A stretch of DNA of 64,000 nucleotides from contig NZ_JAKJHZ010000007.1 of assembly GCF_021648885.1 (NCBI RefSeq), forward strand, positions 186,001-250,000, written 5' to 3'. Under the pieces are notes generated by a model, which searched no databases, was not told the DNA's origin, and worked only from the letters and a program-made list of their open reading frames with translations. The stretch comes from Nocardioides potassii (GTDB lineage: Bacteria; Actinomycetota; Actinomycetes; Propionibacteriales; Nocardioidaceae). The translations under genes were made by a program, and so were the position numbers. This document shows, piece after piece, positions 1-8,210 of the stretch (position 1 is its first letter; every line of letters starts with the position of its first letter).

Positions 1-502
1 GCTCGTCGGAGATCTCGAGCAACCGGTCCTTGTCGGGCCGCTTGAGGTCGGTCGGCACGTCGAGGTACAGCAGCGCTCGCAGGTCGCCCCGCTCGTCCGC
101 GATCTGGGCGACCAGCATGTCCATCGGGTGCCAGTCGTCGGGGTTGCCGGTGGTCGGGATGTCGGGCACGAGGACCACGCCGTCGATGAGGTCGCGGGTG
201 CTGTCGGCGAAGCCTTCGTCGGGCATCCAGACGAAGTGGCCGAACTGCTCGCCGTCGGCGAACGCGGCCTGCATGTCGGCGAGCCGCGAGGCGGTGCCGA
301 GGCGCTCCTCGGCGCTGGTCAGGTCGCCGTAGATCGCGACGAACTCCAGCAGGCCCTTGGGGCGGACGACCTCGATGGCGCAGACCCGGAACCCGGCGCG
401 GGTGGCGGCGTCGCGCGCCAGGGCGTGCATCAGCGCCCGAGCACGTGCATCACCCCAACTCAGGTCGCGCGTCCGGCGCTCCCCTGGTCGCCCCTGGTCC
501 AT
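1..502 (-). CDS. N-terminal part of a sensor/signalling protein, cut by the window edge
   Basis: Reading leftwards from an ATG at 502 the frame stays open to the window edge, giving 167 residues. The start has a good ribosome site (AGGAGG, 11 bases upstream). The visible protein matches the N-terminus of the adjacent histidine kinase region by region: W-G-x-x-A near residue 18, L(M)HA/L-A-x-D, then E(F/Y)VAI and DDWHP/DGWHP, with the same spacing from the start. This suggests a GAF-like sensory input domain. The output domain (kinase, diguanylate cyclase or other) lies outside the window, so no function is assigned. It is transcribed in the same direction as the kinase and lies 177 bp downstream of it. 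Confidence 0.75.
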   Translation of the reverse strand, partial: MDQGRPGERRTRDLSWGDARARALMHALARDAATRAGFRVCAIEVVRPKGLLEFVAIYGDLTSAEERLGTASRLADMQAAFADGEQFGHFVWMPDEGFADSTRDLIDGVVLVPDIPTTGNPDDWHPMDMLVAQIADERGDLRALLYLDVPTDLKRPDKDRLLEISDE

Positions 503-650
503 GGCGGTCTCGTCCTCCTGTCGCGGATCGTAGGCGGGGGGCCCAGGCTCCGGGCGCTTTTCCCCCCGTCTTGCCGGATGCTGGGGAGGAACTGTTGAGA
601 AGGGGTATGTCTAGACCGATTCAGGTGGCCCGGACGGGTGGTGCCGGCCT

Positions 651-686
651 GGTCACAACGGTCACGACGGTCACGGCGGTCACGAC
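651..686. repeat. Four 9-bp tandem repeats
   Basis: The unit GGTCACGAC is repeated four times with single-base variation. It spans the stop codon of the histidine kinase gene (680-682), so the last unit is coding and the rest is 3' flanking. No promoter or hairpin role is evident. Confidence 0.6.
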
Positions 687-2446
687 GACTCGTCGGCGGA
701 CGCCACCGGCAGCCGTGCGACGAACGTCGTGCCGACCCCGACCTCCGAGGTGACGTCCACTCGCCCGCCGTGGGCGGCGACCACGCTCTCCACGATCGAG
801 AGCCCGAGCCCGGTGCCGGGCCTGGTCCGGGCGGCCGGGTCGCCCGCGCGGAAGAAGGGCGTGAACACGTGGGGGAGGTCGGCGGGGGCGATGCCGATGC
901 CTGCGTCGGCACAGGTCAGCACGGCCTCGCCGTCGGCCACCTCCAGCGTGATCGAGACCCAGCCTCCGGACGGGGTGTACTTCACCGCGTTGGAGAGCAG
1001 GTTGGCGACCATCCGCTGGAGCGCCGCCTCCTCGCCGGCCACCACGACGCCCTCGGTGACGTGGCTGGTCAGGTCGACACCGCCGCGCGCGGCCACCGTC
1101 TCGAGGAACTCGTGGCACTCGCGCACGGCCGCCGAGAGGTCGACCGGGACGCTCGGGACGGCGCGGTCGGGGTCGCTGACCGCGGCGAGCGCCATGAGCG
1201 CCTCGACCATGTCCTCGATCCGGCGGGCCGCCCGGTCCATCGCCTCGAGCGACTCACGCGCGTCCGGGGTCGGCTCGTCCAGTGCGAGCAGCTCGAGGTG
1301 GGTCCACAGCACGCTCACCGGGTTGCGCAGCTCGTGGGCCAGCGTGGTCACCATGTCGCGGCGGTGGTCGTTGACCTCGCGGAGCTCGGCGTTGAGGCGG
1401 CGCTCGCGCTCCATGATGCGGGCGTCGAGCACGACGCCGGCGAGGTCGTTGGCTACGGCGGCCGCGGCGTTGATCTCGGAGTCGATCCACCGGGCGCCGC
1501 CGACGGCCCGGCCGAGCCCCATCGTGCCGAGGTACTCCTCCCCCATGCCGATCGGGACGAGCAGCAGCGAGCCGAGGCCGTGCGTCTCCATCGCCGCGGC
1601 CATCACGTCCGGGGTCGGGGTCGCCCACTCCTCGAGGCCCCACGTCCGGTCGGGCTCGACCACGAGGTGGCCGCGCCGCAGCCACACCTCGCGCATCTGC
1701 GCCTCGAGCTCGGCGGTGTGCGGCTCGAGCAGCGGCTCGACGTCGCCTGCGAGCAGCACGTCGAAGAAGTCGATCGGCATCCCCGCGACCATCGCCTCCG
1801 ACAGCTCGCGCATGAAGTCGTCGACCGCGAGGCCGGGGCGGACGCTGCGCACCGCCGTACGGGCCCGGGTGACCATGCGGACCTGCTCGCCGTAGAGCTC
1901 GCGCTCCACGATGCTGACGATCGCCTCGTAGAGCACGCCGATCTCGTCGTTGATCGACGCCATCTGCTCCGCCGTGGGTCGCAGGCCCGAGTGCGGCTCG
2001 TCGAGCCAGAGCACCGCCCGGCGCTCGCCGTCCTCGCTGGTGAGCAGCTTCATCAGCAGGTCCTCGGGGTGCCAGCCGTCCTGGCCGTCGCCGCCCGGCA
2101 CGTCCGGCGTGTGGCCGTAGCGGTCGACCCACTCGCGGGTCTCGTCGTCGATGGCCTCGAACGGGAGGTGCACCCAGCCCGCGAGGTCCGTGCCGCGCTC
2201 GACGATGCGGTCGATCATCACGTGCGGCGTGGCCTCGCCCATGAGGCGTTCGTGGCCGTCGAGGCTGCCGGCGATGGCGACGTACTCGAGGTTGCCGTCG
2301 GAGCGCAGCGCCTCGATCACCGCGACGCGGTGGCCAGAGCGTCGCGCGACGTCGTCGGCGATGGCGTGCAGGACCGCGCGCTGGGCCTCGTTGCCCCACG
2401 CCTGCCCGCGTGGACGTGCGTACGTCCGGTCGTCGTCCCTCGTCAC
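680..2446 (-). CDS. Sensor histidine kinase with GAF-like input domains
   Basis: Predicted protein of 588 residues. The start is placed at the GTG at 2446 because it gives an N-terminus equal in length to the paralogous partial gene at 1-502 and follows a GGGAG-rich leader; an ATG at 2572 would overlap the divergent dehydrogenase start. No membrane segment is visible, so it is probably cytoplasmic. Two sensory regions (about 1-170 and 190-350) precede a HisKA domain with the phospho-acceptor His near residue 371 (HELRNP), then a HATPase domain with N box NLLSNAVKYTP, G1 box DAGIGIAP and G2 box GTGLGLSIV. No response regulator is adjacent, so the partner is unknown; it may act on a distant regulator or with the truncated neighbour. 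Confidence 0.88.
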   Translation of the reverse strand: MTRDDDRTYARPRGQAWGNEAQRAVLHAIADDVARRSGHRVAVIEALRSDGNLEYVAIAGSLDGHERLMGEATPHVMIDRIVERGTDLAGWVHLPFEAIDDETREWVDRYGHTPDVPGGDGQDGWHPEDLLMKLLTSEDGERRAVLWLDEPHSGLRPTAEQMASINDEIGVLYEAIVSIVERELYGEQVRMVTRARTAVRSVRPGLAVDDFMRELSEAMVAGMPIDFFDVLLAGDVEPLLEPHTAELEAQMREVWLRRGHLVVEPDRTWGLEEWATPTPDVMAAAMETHGLGSLLLVPIGMGEEYLGTMGLGRAVGGARWIDSEINAAAAVANDLAGVVLDARIMERERRLNAELREVNDHRRDMVTTLAHELRNPVSVLWTHLELLALDEPTPDARESLEAMDRAARRIEDMVEALMALAAVSDPDRAVPSVPVDLSAAVRECHEFLETVAARGGVDLTSHVTEGVVVAGEEAALQRMVANLLSNAVKYTPSGGWVSITLEVADGEAVLTCADAGIGIAPADLPHVFTPFFRAGDPAARTRPGTGLGLSIVESVVAAHGGRVDVTSEVGVGTTFVARLPVASADESS

Positions 2447-2570
2447 TGCTCCCACTCCCGCTCCCGATAACGAGATGGCCGAGGGCACGTTACGCGGCAC
2501 CGGGCCTGTCGGGGAGCGACCTTTGGTCAAGATTTCAGCGACTTTGGTGACTCGTCGGTAACATAGCCGC

Positions 2571-3716
2571 ATGAAGCGCGAGATCTACGACGAGGACCAC
2601 GAGGCCTTCCGGGCCTCGGTGAAGCAGTTCCTGGACCGCGAGGTGGTGCCGCACCTCGACACGTACGCCGCCCAGCACGCGCTCGACCGCGACTTCTGGA
2701 TCGCGGCCGGCAAGCAGGGCCTCCTCGGCCTCGAGATCCCCGAGGCGTTCGGCGGCTCGGAGGCCGGCGACTACCGCTTCAACGCGGTGCTCACCGAGGA
2801 GCTGGCCAAGGTCAACATGACCCTGCCGAGCTGCGTCGGGATCCACGCCGACATCACCGTGCCCTACCTGGTGCACCTCACCGACGACGACCAGAAGGCC
2901 CGCTGGCTCCCGCGGGCCGCGTCCGGCGAGCTCGTCACCGCCATCGGGATGACCGAGCCGGGCGGCGGCTCCGACCTCGCCAACCTGCGTACGACGGCGG
3001 TGCGCGACGGCGACGACTGGATCATCAACGGCTCCAAGACCTTCATCACCAACGGAGGTTCGGCCGACCTCGTGCTGGTCGCGGCGCGCACCAGCCCGGA
3101 GAAGAAGGCCAAGGGCATCTCGCTCTTCGCCGTCGACACGACCCTGGACGGCTTCAGCGTCGGCCGGGTGCTCGACAAGGTCGGCCAGGACGAGTCCGAC
3201 ACCGCCGAGCTGTCCTTCGAGGACGTCCGCGTCAGCAACGCCGACCTCGTCGGCCCGCTCGACACCGGCTTCATCTCGATGATGCAGTTCCTGCCGCAGG
3301 AGCGGCTCGGCTCGGCGATCACCAACCTCGCCCACGCCCGGCAGATCCTCGACGAGACGGTTCAGTACGCCAAGGACCGCCAGGCCTTCGGGCAGCCGAT
3401 CGGCTCGTTCCAGAACACCCAGTTCCTGCTCGCCGACCTCGTCACCCGCGTCGACGTCACCCAGGCGTTCGTCGACCAGTGCGTGCTCGCGCACAACCGG
3501 AAGGACCTCACCCCCGTCGACGCCGCCAAGGCGAAGTGGTGGACGTCGCAGGTGCAGAACGACGTGCTCGACCACTGCGTGCAGGTGCACGGCGGCTACG
3601 GCTACATGAACGAGTACCGCGTCGCCCGCGCGTGGCGCGACGCCCGCGTGACGAAGATCTGGGCCGGCTCCAACGAGATCATGAAGATGCTGATCGGACG
3701 CGACCTCGGCCTGTGA
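2571..3716 (+). CDS. Acyl-CoA dehydrogenase
   Basis: Flavoprotein of 381 residues, the normal length for the family, expected to oxidise an acyl-CoA to the trans-2-enoyl-CoA with FAD. The FAD/substrate signature TEPGGGSDLA is near residue 127, DRQAFGQPIGSFQ near 265 and the C-terminal QVHGGYGYMNEYR near 340. The usual C-terminal catalytic Glu (YEG motif) is replaced by WAGSNEIM near 363. A Glu in LPQERL near 243 lies where long-chain and isovaleryl-type enzymes are known to carry the base, so a long-chain or branched substrate is more likely than a short or medium chain. It is divergent from the kinase gene and has no obvious operon partner. Confidence 0.92.
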   Translation: MKREIYDEDHEAFRASVKQFLDREVVPHLDTYAAQHALDRDFWIAAGKQGLLGLEIPEAFGGSEAGDYRFNAVLTEELAKVNMTLPSCVGIHADITVPYLVHLTDDDQKARWLPRAASGELVTAIGMTEPGGGSDLANLRTTAVRDGDDWIINGSKTFITNGGSADLVLVAARTSPEKKAKGISLFAVDTTLDGFSVGRVLDKVGQDESDTAELSFEDVRVSNADLVGPLDTGFISMMQFLPQERLGSAITNLAHARQILDETVQYAKDRQAFGQPIGSFQNTQFLLADLVTRVDVTQAFVDQCVLAHNRKDLTPVDAAKAKWWTSQVQNDVLDHCVQVHGGYGYMNEYRVARAWRDARVTKIWAGSNEIMKMLIGRDLGL

Positions 3717-3747
3717 CGAGGGGCCTGGTGATCGCCGTCGTGCGCGC

Positions 3748-3779
3748 ATGAACTTCCACTCGTACGGGTGGAAGTTCAT
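3748..3779. repeat. 32-bp near-perfect palindrome
   Basis: Arms of 12 bases (ATGAACTTCCAC and its complement) flank an inner CGTACG palindrome. Only one pair (T3760/G3767) deviates, and this would be a G-U wobble in RNA. It lies 31 bp after the acyl-CoA dehydrogenase stop and could terminate that transcript, but no U tract follows. A dispersed palindromic element or an operator are alternatives. Confidence 0.7.
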
Positions 3780-3855
3780 CGGGGCGGGCCACTCGCCGCA
3801 TGAGCACAGGCTCACCTTCGTTGAAACGTCCCCCGCGGTTCACGAAGATCGGTGC

Positions 3856-3891
3856 ATGAGCGAGCGAAGCGAGTACGTGCATGAGCTTTGA
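3856..3891 (+). CDS. Possible 11-residue leader peptide overlapping the VIT gene start
   Basis: A minimal frame MSERSEYVHEL ends with a TGA at 3889-3891, eight bases into the VIT-family gene that starts at 3881. Its codons are built from a short GC-rich element, GCGAGCGAAGCGAG, which also occurs in the repeat at 25888. It may be chance coding in a repeat or a translated leader that couples initiation to the transporter. No good ribosome site was seen before it. Confidence 0.25.
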   Translation: MSERSEYVHEL

Positions 3892-4612
3892 GATCGGCAC
3901 CGACGAGAAGCCGCACCACTTCCACTCCGACCTCGGCGAGGTCGGCACCCGGCTCAACTGGCTGCGCGCGGCCGTCCTCGGCGCCAACGACGGCATCGTG
4001 TCCACCGCGGGTGTGGTGATGGGTGTCGCCGGCGCCACCGACGACCGCGGCGCCATCGTGATCGCCGGCATCGCCGCGCTGACCGCGGGTGCGCTCAGCA
4101 TGGGCGCCGGCGAGTACGTCTCGGTCAGCACCCAGCGCGACTCCGAGAAGTCCATCCTCGAGCTCGAGGCGACCGAGCTGCGGCAGATGCCGGAGACCGA
4201 GGAGCGCGAGCTGGCCAAGATGTACGTCGAGAAGGGCCTCTCGCCGGAGACCGCGACGCAGGTCGCCCGCGAGCTCACCGAGCACGACGCGCTGCGTGCG
4301 CACGCGGACATCGAGTTCGGCATCGACCCCGACAACCTCACCAACCCGTGGCACGCCGCGTGGGCCTCGATGGTCGCCTTCACCGTCGGCGCGCTGCTGC
4401 CCTTGCTCGTCGTGGCCTTCGTCGCCGACAGCCTCCGCGTGCTGGTCACCGTGCTGAGCGTCGCGGCGGCCCTCGCGCTCACCGGCTTCGTCAGCGCCCG
4501 GATCGGTCTCAGCCCGCGCCTGCCAGCCGTACTGCGCAACGTGGGGGGCGGCCTGCTCGCGATGGGCGTCACCTACGCGATCGGCGCGTTCGCGGGCGTC
4601 CACCTCGGCTGA
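3881..4612 (+). CDS. VIT1/CCC1-family metal transporter
   Basis: Membrane protein of 243 residues in the family that moves Fe2+ or Mn2+ out of the cytosol (vacuolar iron transporter fold). The N-terminal signature NWLRAAVLGANDGIVSTAG and the following GALSMGAGEYVSVSTQRDSE are typical of helices 1-2. A charged cytoplasmic segment (about 95-150, rich in Glu) would bind metal, and three hydrophobic helices follow to the C-terminus. The start ATG is preceded by the small frame at 3856, and no clear Shine-Dalgarno is visible. It is monocistronic as far as can be seen. Direction and metal cannot be decided from sequence. Confidence 0.88.
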   Translation: MSFEIGTDEKPHHFHSDLGEVGTRLNWLRAAVLGANDGIVSTAGVVMGVAGATDDRGAIVIAGIAALTAGALSMGAGEYVSVSTQRDSEKSILELEATELRQMPETEERELAKMYVEKGLSPETATQVARELTEHDALRAHADIEFGIDPDNLTNPWHAAWASMVAFTVGALLPLLVVAFVADSLRVLVTVLSVAAALALTGFVSARIGLSPRLPAVLRNVGGGLLAMGVTYAIGAFAGVHLG

Positions 4613-4620
4613 CCCGGGCC

Positions 4621-4700
4621 CCGCTGGTCGAGGAAGGCGACCTGGCGCCTGTCACGAGACCCCGGTCTCGTGACGGGACTTCGTCCCTCCTCGACCACCG
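4621..4700. repeat. Nested inverted repeat between convergent genes
   Basis: Outer arms TGGTCGAGGA (4625-4634) and its complement (4688-4697) enclose a second perfect pair, GTCACGAGACC (4651-4661) and its complement (4664-4674). It fills the space between the VIT gene and the convergent pntB stop at 4710, so it may act as a two-way terminator. The TGGTCGAGGA/CGACCACCGG wording resembles dispersed repeats of Nocardioides genomes, which I infer from memory. Confidence 0.6.
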
Positions 4701-4709
4701 GGACGAGGC

Positions 4710-6128
4710 TCAACCGAGGGCGGCGACGATCTCGTTGACCTTGTCCTTGGCGTCACCGAAGAGCATCTGGCTGTTCTCCCGGAAGAACAGCGGGTTCTGC
4801 ACCCCGGCGTAGCCGGTCGCCATGGACCGCTTGAAGACGATGACGTCCCTGGCCTTCCAGACCTCGAGGACCGGCATGCCGGCTATGGGCGAGTTGGGCT
4901 CCTCCATCGCGGCCGGGTTGACGGTGTCGTTGGCCCCGATCACCAGTACGACGTCCGTGTCGGGGAAGTCGTCGTTGATCTCGTCCATCTCGAGCACGAT
5001 GTCGTAGGGCACCTTGGCCTCGGCCAGCAGCACGTTCATGTGGCCGGGCAGCCGGCCCGCGACGGGGTGGATGCCGAAGCGGACGTCGACGCCCTTTTCG
5101 CGCAGCTTGCGGGTCATCTCGGCGACCGGGTACTGCGCCTGGGCGACGGCCATGCCGTAGCCGGGGGTGATCACGACGGACGACGCGTCCTTGAGCATCG
5201 CCGCGACCTCGTCGGCCTGGATCTCGCGGTGCTCGCCGTAGTCGCGGGCCTCCCCCGAGACGGCACCGTCCGAGCCGAAGCCGCCGGCGATGACGCTGAC
5301 GAACGAGCGGTTCATCGCCGTGCACATGATGTAGCTGAGGATCGCACCCGAGGAGCCGACGAGCGCGCCGGTGATGATCAGCAGGTCGTTGCCGAGCATG
5401 AAGCCCGCCGCGGCCGCCGCCCAGCCGGAGTAGCTGTTGAGCATCGAGACGACCACGGGCATGTCGCCGCCGCCGATCGCGGCGACGAGGTGGAAGCCGA
5501 GCACGAGCGCCAGGACGGTCATGACCACCAGCGGCGCCATGCCGACCCAGCCGTCGCTGAGCATGAACCAGACCATCAGCAGCGCGGAGACCACGAGGAT
5601 CGCCAGGTTGAGCTGGTGGCGGCCGGGCAGCGTCAGCGGGGCGGACTTCATCCGCGCGCTGAGCTTGAGGTTGGCGACGATCGAGCCGGTGAAGGTGACG
5701 GCACCGATGAAGACGCCGATGAAGACCTCGGCGTTGTGCACCGAGTCGGAATGACCGAAGTCGGCGGTCTCGATGTAGGTGTTGTAGCCGACGAGCACGG
5801 CGGCGAGGCCGACGAAGCTGTGCATCATCGCGATCAGCTCGGGCATGCCGGTCATCTCGACCCGCTGGGCAAGCCGGAGGCCGATGACCGCACCGATCGC
5901 GCCCGCCACGACGATGATGACCAGACCCACGACGACCGGTCCCTGATCGAAGTAGTCGGTGCCGAGGTAGTCGAGCACCAGCAGCAGCGTCGCGACGAGC
6001 GCGAGGCCCATGCCGGCCATCCCGAACTGGTTGCCGCGGCGAGCGGTCTCGTGCTTGCTCAACCCGGCGAGCGCGAGGATGAAGAGGAGCGCGGAGAGGA
6101 TGTAGGCGCCCTGCACGAACTGGACCAC
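4710..6128 (-). CDS. pntB: NAD(P) transhydrogenase subunit beta
   Basis: Predicted 472-residue subunit of the membrane-bound, proton-translocating transhydrogenase, which transfers hydride from NADH to NADP+. The GTG at 6128 is chosen because it lies 4 bp after the pntA stop; it follows a GAAGGG sequence. About eight hydrophobic helices occupy residues 1-260. The NADP(H)-binding domain III follows, with [15 protein letters not shown], the [20 protein letters not shown] region and a [10 protein letters not shown] loop. The C-terminus [10 protein letters not shown] matches the family end. Transcribed with pntA upstream, it supplies NADPH at the expense of the proton gradient. Confidence 0.95.
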   Translation of the reverse strand: MVQFVQGAYILSALLFILALAGLSKHETARRGNQFGMAGMGLALVATLLLVLDYLGTDYFDQGPVVVGLVIIVVAGAIGAVIGLRLAQRVEMTGMPELIAMMHSFVGLAAVLVGYNTYIETADFGHSDSVHNAEVFIGVFIGAVTFTGSIVANLKLSARMKSAPLTLPGRHQLNLAILVVSALLMVWFMLSDGWVGMAPLVVMTVLALVLGFHLVAAIGGGDMPVVVSMLNSYSGWAAAAAGFMLGNDLLIITGALVGSSGAILSYIMCTAMNRSFVSVIAGGFGSDGAVSGEARDYGEHREIQADEVAAMLKDASSVVITPGYGMAVAQAQYPVAEMTRKLREKGVDVRFGIHPVAGRLPGHMNVLLAEAKVPYDIVLEMDEINDDFPDTDVVLVIGANDTVNPAAMEEPNSPIAGMPVLEVWKARDVIVFKRSMATGYAGVQNPLFFRENSQMLFGDAKDKVNEIVAALG

Positions 6129-6132
6129 GGGC

Positions 6133-7665
6133 TCAGCCCTTCTGGAACATGTTGAGCATCCGCCGGGTGACCGTGAAGCCACCGACGACGTTGATGCTGG
6201 CGAGCAGGATGGCCACCCCGGCGAGCAGCTGGACCGCGAGGTTGTCGGTCGGCGCCTGCAGGATCGCGCCGACCACGATGATCCCGCTGATGGCGTTGGT
6301 GACGCTCATCAGCGGGGTGTGCAGCGCGTGGTGCACGTTGCCGATGACGTAGAAGCCGATGACGACCGCGAGCACGAAGACGGTGAGGCTCGGCAGGAAC
6401 GACGCCGGGGCGATGGTCGCGAGGACCAGGAAGAGCACCGCGGCCAGCCCGGCCGCGTAGAGCCGGCGGCGCGGGTCGGGCGGTGTCGGCGGGGCCTGCT
6501 CGACCGGCAGCACGGCGGTCTTCTCGGCCGCGGGTGCAGCGGAGACCTGCACCGGCGGCGGCGGCCACATCACCTCGCCGTCACGGGTGACGGAGATGCC
6601 GCGCTGGATCACGTCGTCCATGTCGAGCGTGAGCCGGCCGTCCTTCTCCGGAGTGAGGAGCTTGAGGAGGTTGACGATGTTGGTGCCGTAGAGCTGGCTC
6701 GTCTGGGCGGCCAGCCGGCCCGCGAGGTCGGTGTAGCCGAGGACCGTCACGCCGTTGTCGGTGACGACGCGCTCGTCCTTGACCGTGGCCGCGACGTTGC
6801 CGCCGTTGGCGGCCGCCATGTCGACCACGACCGAGCCGGGCTTCATCCCGGCCACCGTCTCGGCGGTCACCAGCAGCGGCGCGGGGCGGCCGGGGATCAG
6901 CGCCGTGGTGATGACGATGTCGGCGGCACGCGCCTCCTCGTCGTACATCGCGGCGGTGGCGGCCTCCTGCTCGGCGGTCATCTCCTTGGCGTAGCCGTCA
7001 GCCGAGACCTCCTGCTCCATGTCGACCGTGACGAACTGGGCGCCCATCGACTCGACCTGCTCGGCCACCTCGGGGCGTACGTCGAACGCGCGGACGATCG
7101 CGCCCAGCGACCCGGCGGCACCGATGGCGGCGAGCCCGGCGACGCCCGCCCCGACGACGAAGACCCGGGCCGGCGGCACCTTGCCGGCCGCGGTGACCTG
7201 GCCGGTGAAGAGCCGGCCGAACTCGTGGGCGGCCTCGATCACTGCGCGGTAACCCGCGACGTTGGCCATCGAGGAGAGCACGTCCATCGACTGCGCCCGC
7301 GAGATGCGGGGCACGGCATCCATCGCCAGGGCAGTGACCCCGGCAGCACCGAGCCGCTCGACCAGCTCGGGGCTGCGGGCCGGCGCGAGCAGCGCGACCA
7401 CGGTCGCGCCGCGCAGCAGCAGGCCGATCTCCTCCTCGGTCGGCGCGTTGACCTTCACCACGATGTCGCTGGCCCACACGTCGGCGCTCGGGCCGACCCG
7501 GACGCCCGCCTCCTCGTAGGCGGTGTCGGGCTGGTCGGCGGCCGCTCCGGCGCCGTGCTCCACCACGACGTCGTAGCCGAGCGCGGCGAGCTGCGCCGCC
7601 GTCTTCGCCGTGGCCGCGACGAGGGTCTCGCCGGGTCGTGACTCGCGCGGGATGCCGATGCGCAC
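6133..7665 (-). CDS. pntA: NAD(P) transhydrogenase subunit alpha, full-length form
   Basis: Predicted 510-residue subunit, the length of the undivided enterobacterial PntA. The GTG at 7665 has AGGAGG five bases upstream and begins VRIGIPRES, the classical N-terminus. Domain I (NAD(H) binding, about 1-380) shows [20 protein letters not shown] and [20 protein letters not shown]. After a Pro-rich linker, four hydrophobic segments form the membrane part, including the [20 protein letters not shown] motif of the proton pathway. Many actinobacteria split this subunit into two genes; here it is fused. It is followed by pntB at 4 bp. Confidence 0.95.
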   Translation of the reverse strand: MRIGIPRESRPGETLVAATAKTAAQLAALGYDVVVEHGAGAAADQPDTAYEEAGVRVGPSADVWASDIVVKVNAPTEEEIGLLLRGATVVALLAPARSPELVERLGAAGVTALAMDAVPRISRAQSMDVLSSMANVAGYRAVIEAAHEFGRLFTGQVTAAGKVPPARVFVVGAGVAGLAAIGAAGSLGAIVRAFDVRPEVAEQVESMGAQFVTVDMEQEVSADGYAKEMTAEQEAATAAMYDEEARAADIVITTALIPGRPAPLLVTAETVAGMKPGSVVVDMAAANGGNVAATVKDERVVTDNGVTVLGYTDLAGRLAAQTSQLYGTNIVNLLKLLTPEKDGRLTLDMDDVIQRGISVTRDGEVMWPPPPVQVSAAPAAEKTAVLPVEQAPPTPPDPRRRLYAAGLAAVLFLVLATIAPASFLPSLTVFVLAVVIGFYVIGNVHHALHTPLMSVTNAISGIIVVGAILQAPTDNLAVQLLAGVAILLASINVVGGFTVTRRMLNMFQKG

Positions 7666-7809
7666 TGCTGCCTCCTGGGTGGGGGCTCCGACCGGTTCGA
7701 GCCGGAGCGGCGTGCGGGCCGCGCACAACCTACCGAACGCGGAGCCCGCTGGCCGCCGTCTCGTGTGGCGTGGGACACATCCATCCCGGGCGGTCCCCGG
7801 ACATGCCAC

Positions 7810-7840
7810 AGGGGGCCACGCCCGCACGGCGTGGCCCCCT
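7810..7840. terminator. Strong hairpin after the first GH106-like gene
   Basis: Perfect 13-bp arms (AGGGGGCCACGCC and its complement) enclose the loop CGCAC. It lies 25 bp beyond the stop of the hydrolase gene transcribed leftwards. A near-copy with the same loop ends the GH78 gene at 12848. No U-tract is present, as is common in high-GC actinobacteria. Confidence 0.75.
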
Positions 7841-7865
7841 GCTGCTCAGCGGCTCGGACCCGCTC

Positions 7866-8210
7866 CTAGGCCGCCTTCCTCTTCAGCACCTTCACGGTGG
7901 CCCGGACGAGCACGTCGCCGGTGCGGTCCAGCACCCGCAGCACCGCCTTGCCGGAGAGGTTCTTCGGCACCTTGCGGACGACGACGAACCTGCCGTCCTC
8001 CACCTTCGCGGTGCCGAGCTTCTTGCCACCGAGAGTGATGCTCACCTTGTTCACCGCGAGGTCGCGCCCGCGGATCTTGAGCATCTTCCCGGCGCGGACC
8101 TTGTCCTTGACCCGGACCTTGGCGGCTGCCTGCGGGGGCAGCGTGACCGGAGGAACCGTGGTCGGCGGCGCCGTGGTCGGCGGACCGGTCGTCGGCGGGA
8201 CCGGCGGGAC
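7866..8210 (-). repeat. Shared 3' module, copy 1
   Basis: Codes for the Pro/Thr linker and 88-residue C-terminal domain (KVRVKDKVRAGKMLKIRGRD to the end). The DNA is almost the same as in the copies at 12902 and 16194, more alike than the bodies of the genes that carry it. Confidence 0.8.

Noticed and set aside
2447..2572. N-terminal extension of the histidine kinase to an ATG at 2572
   Set aside because: It would overlap the divergent dehydrogenase start codon and lengthen the protein beyond its paralogue by 42 residues of no recognisable type.
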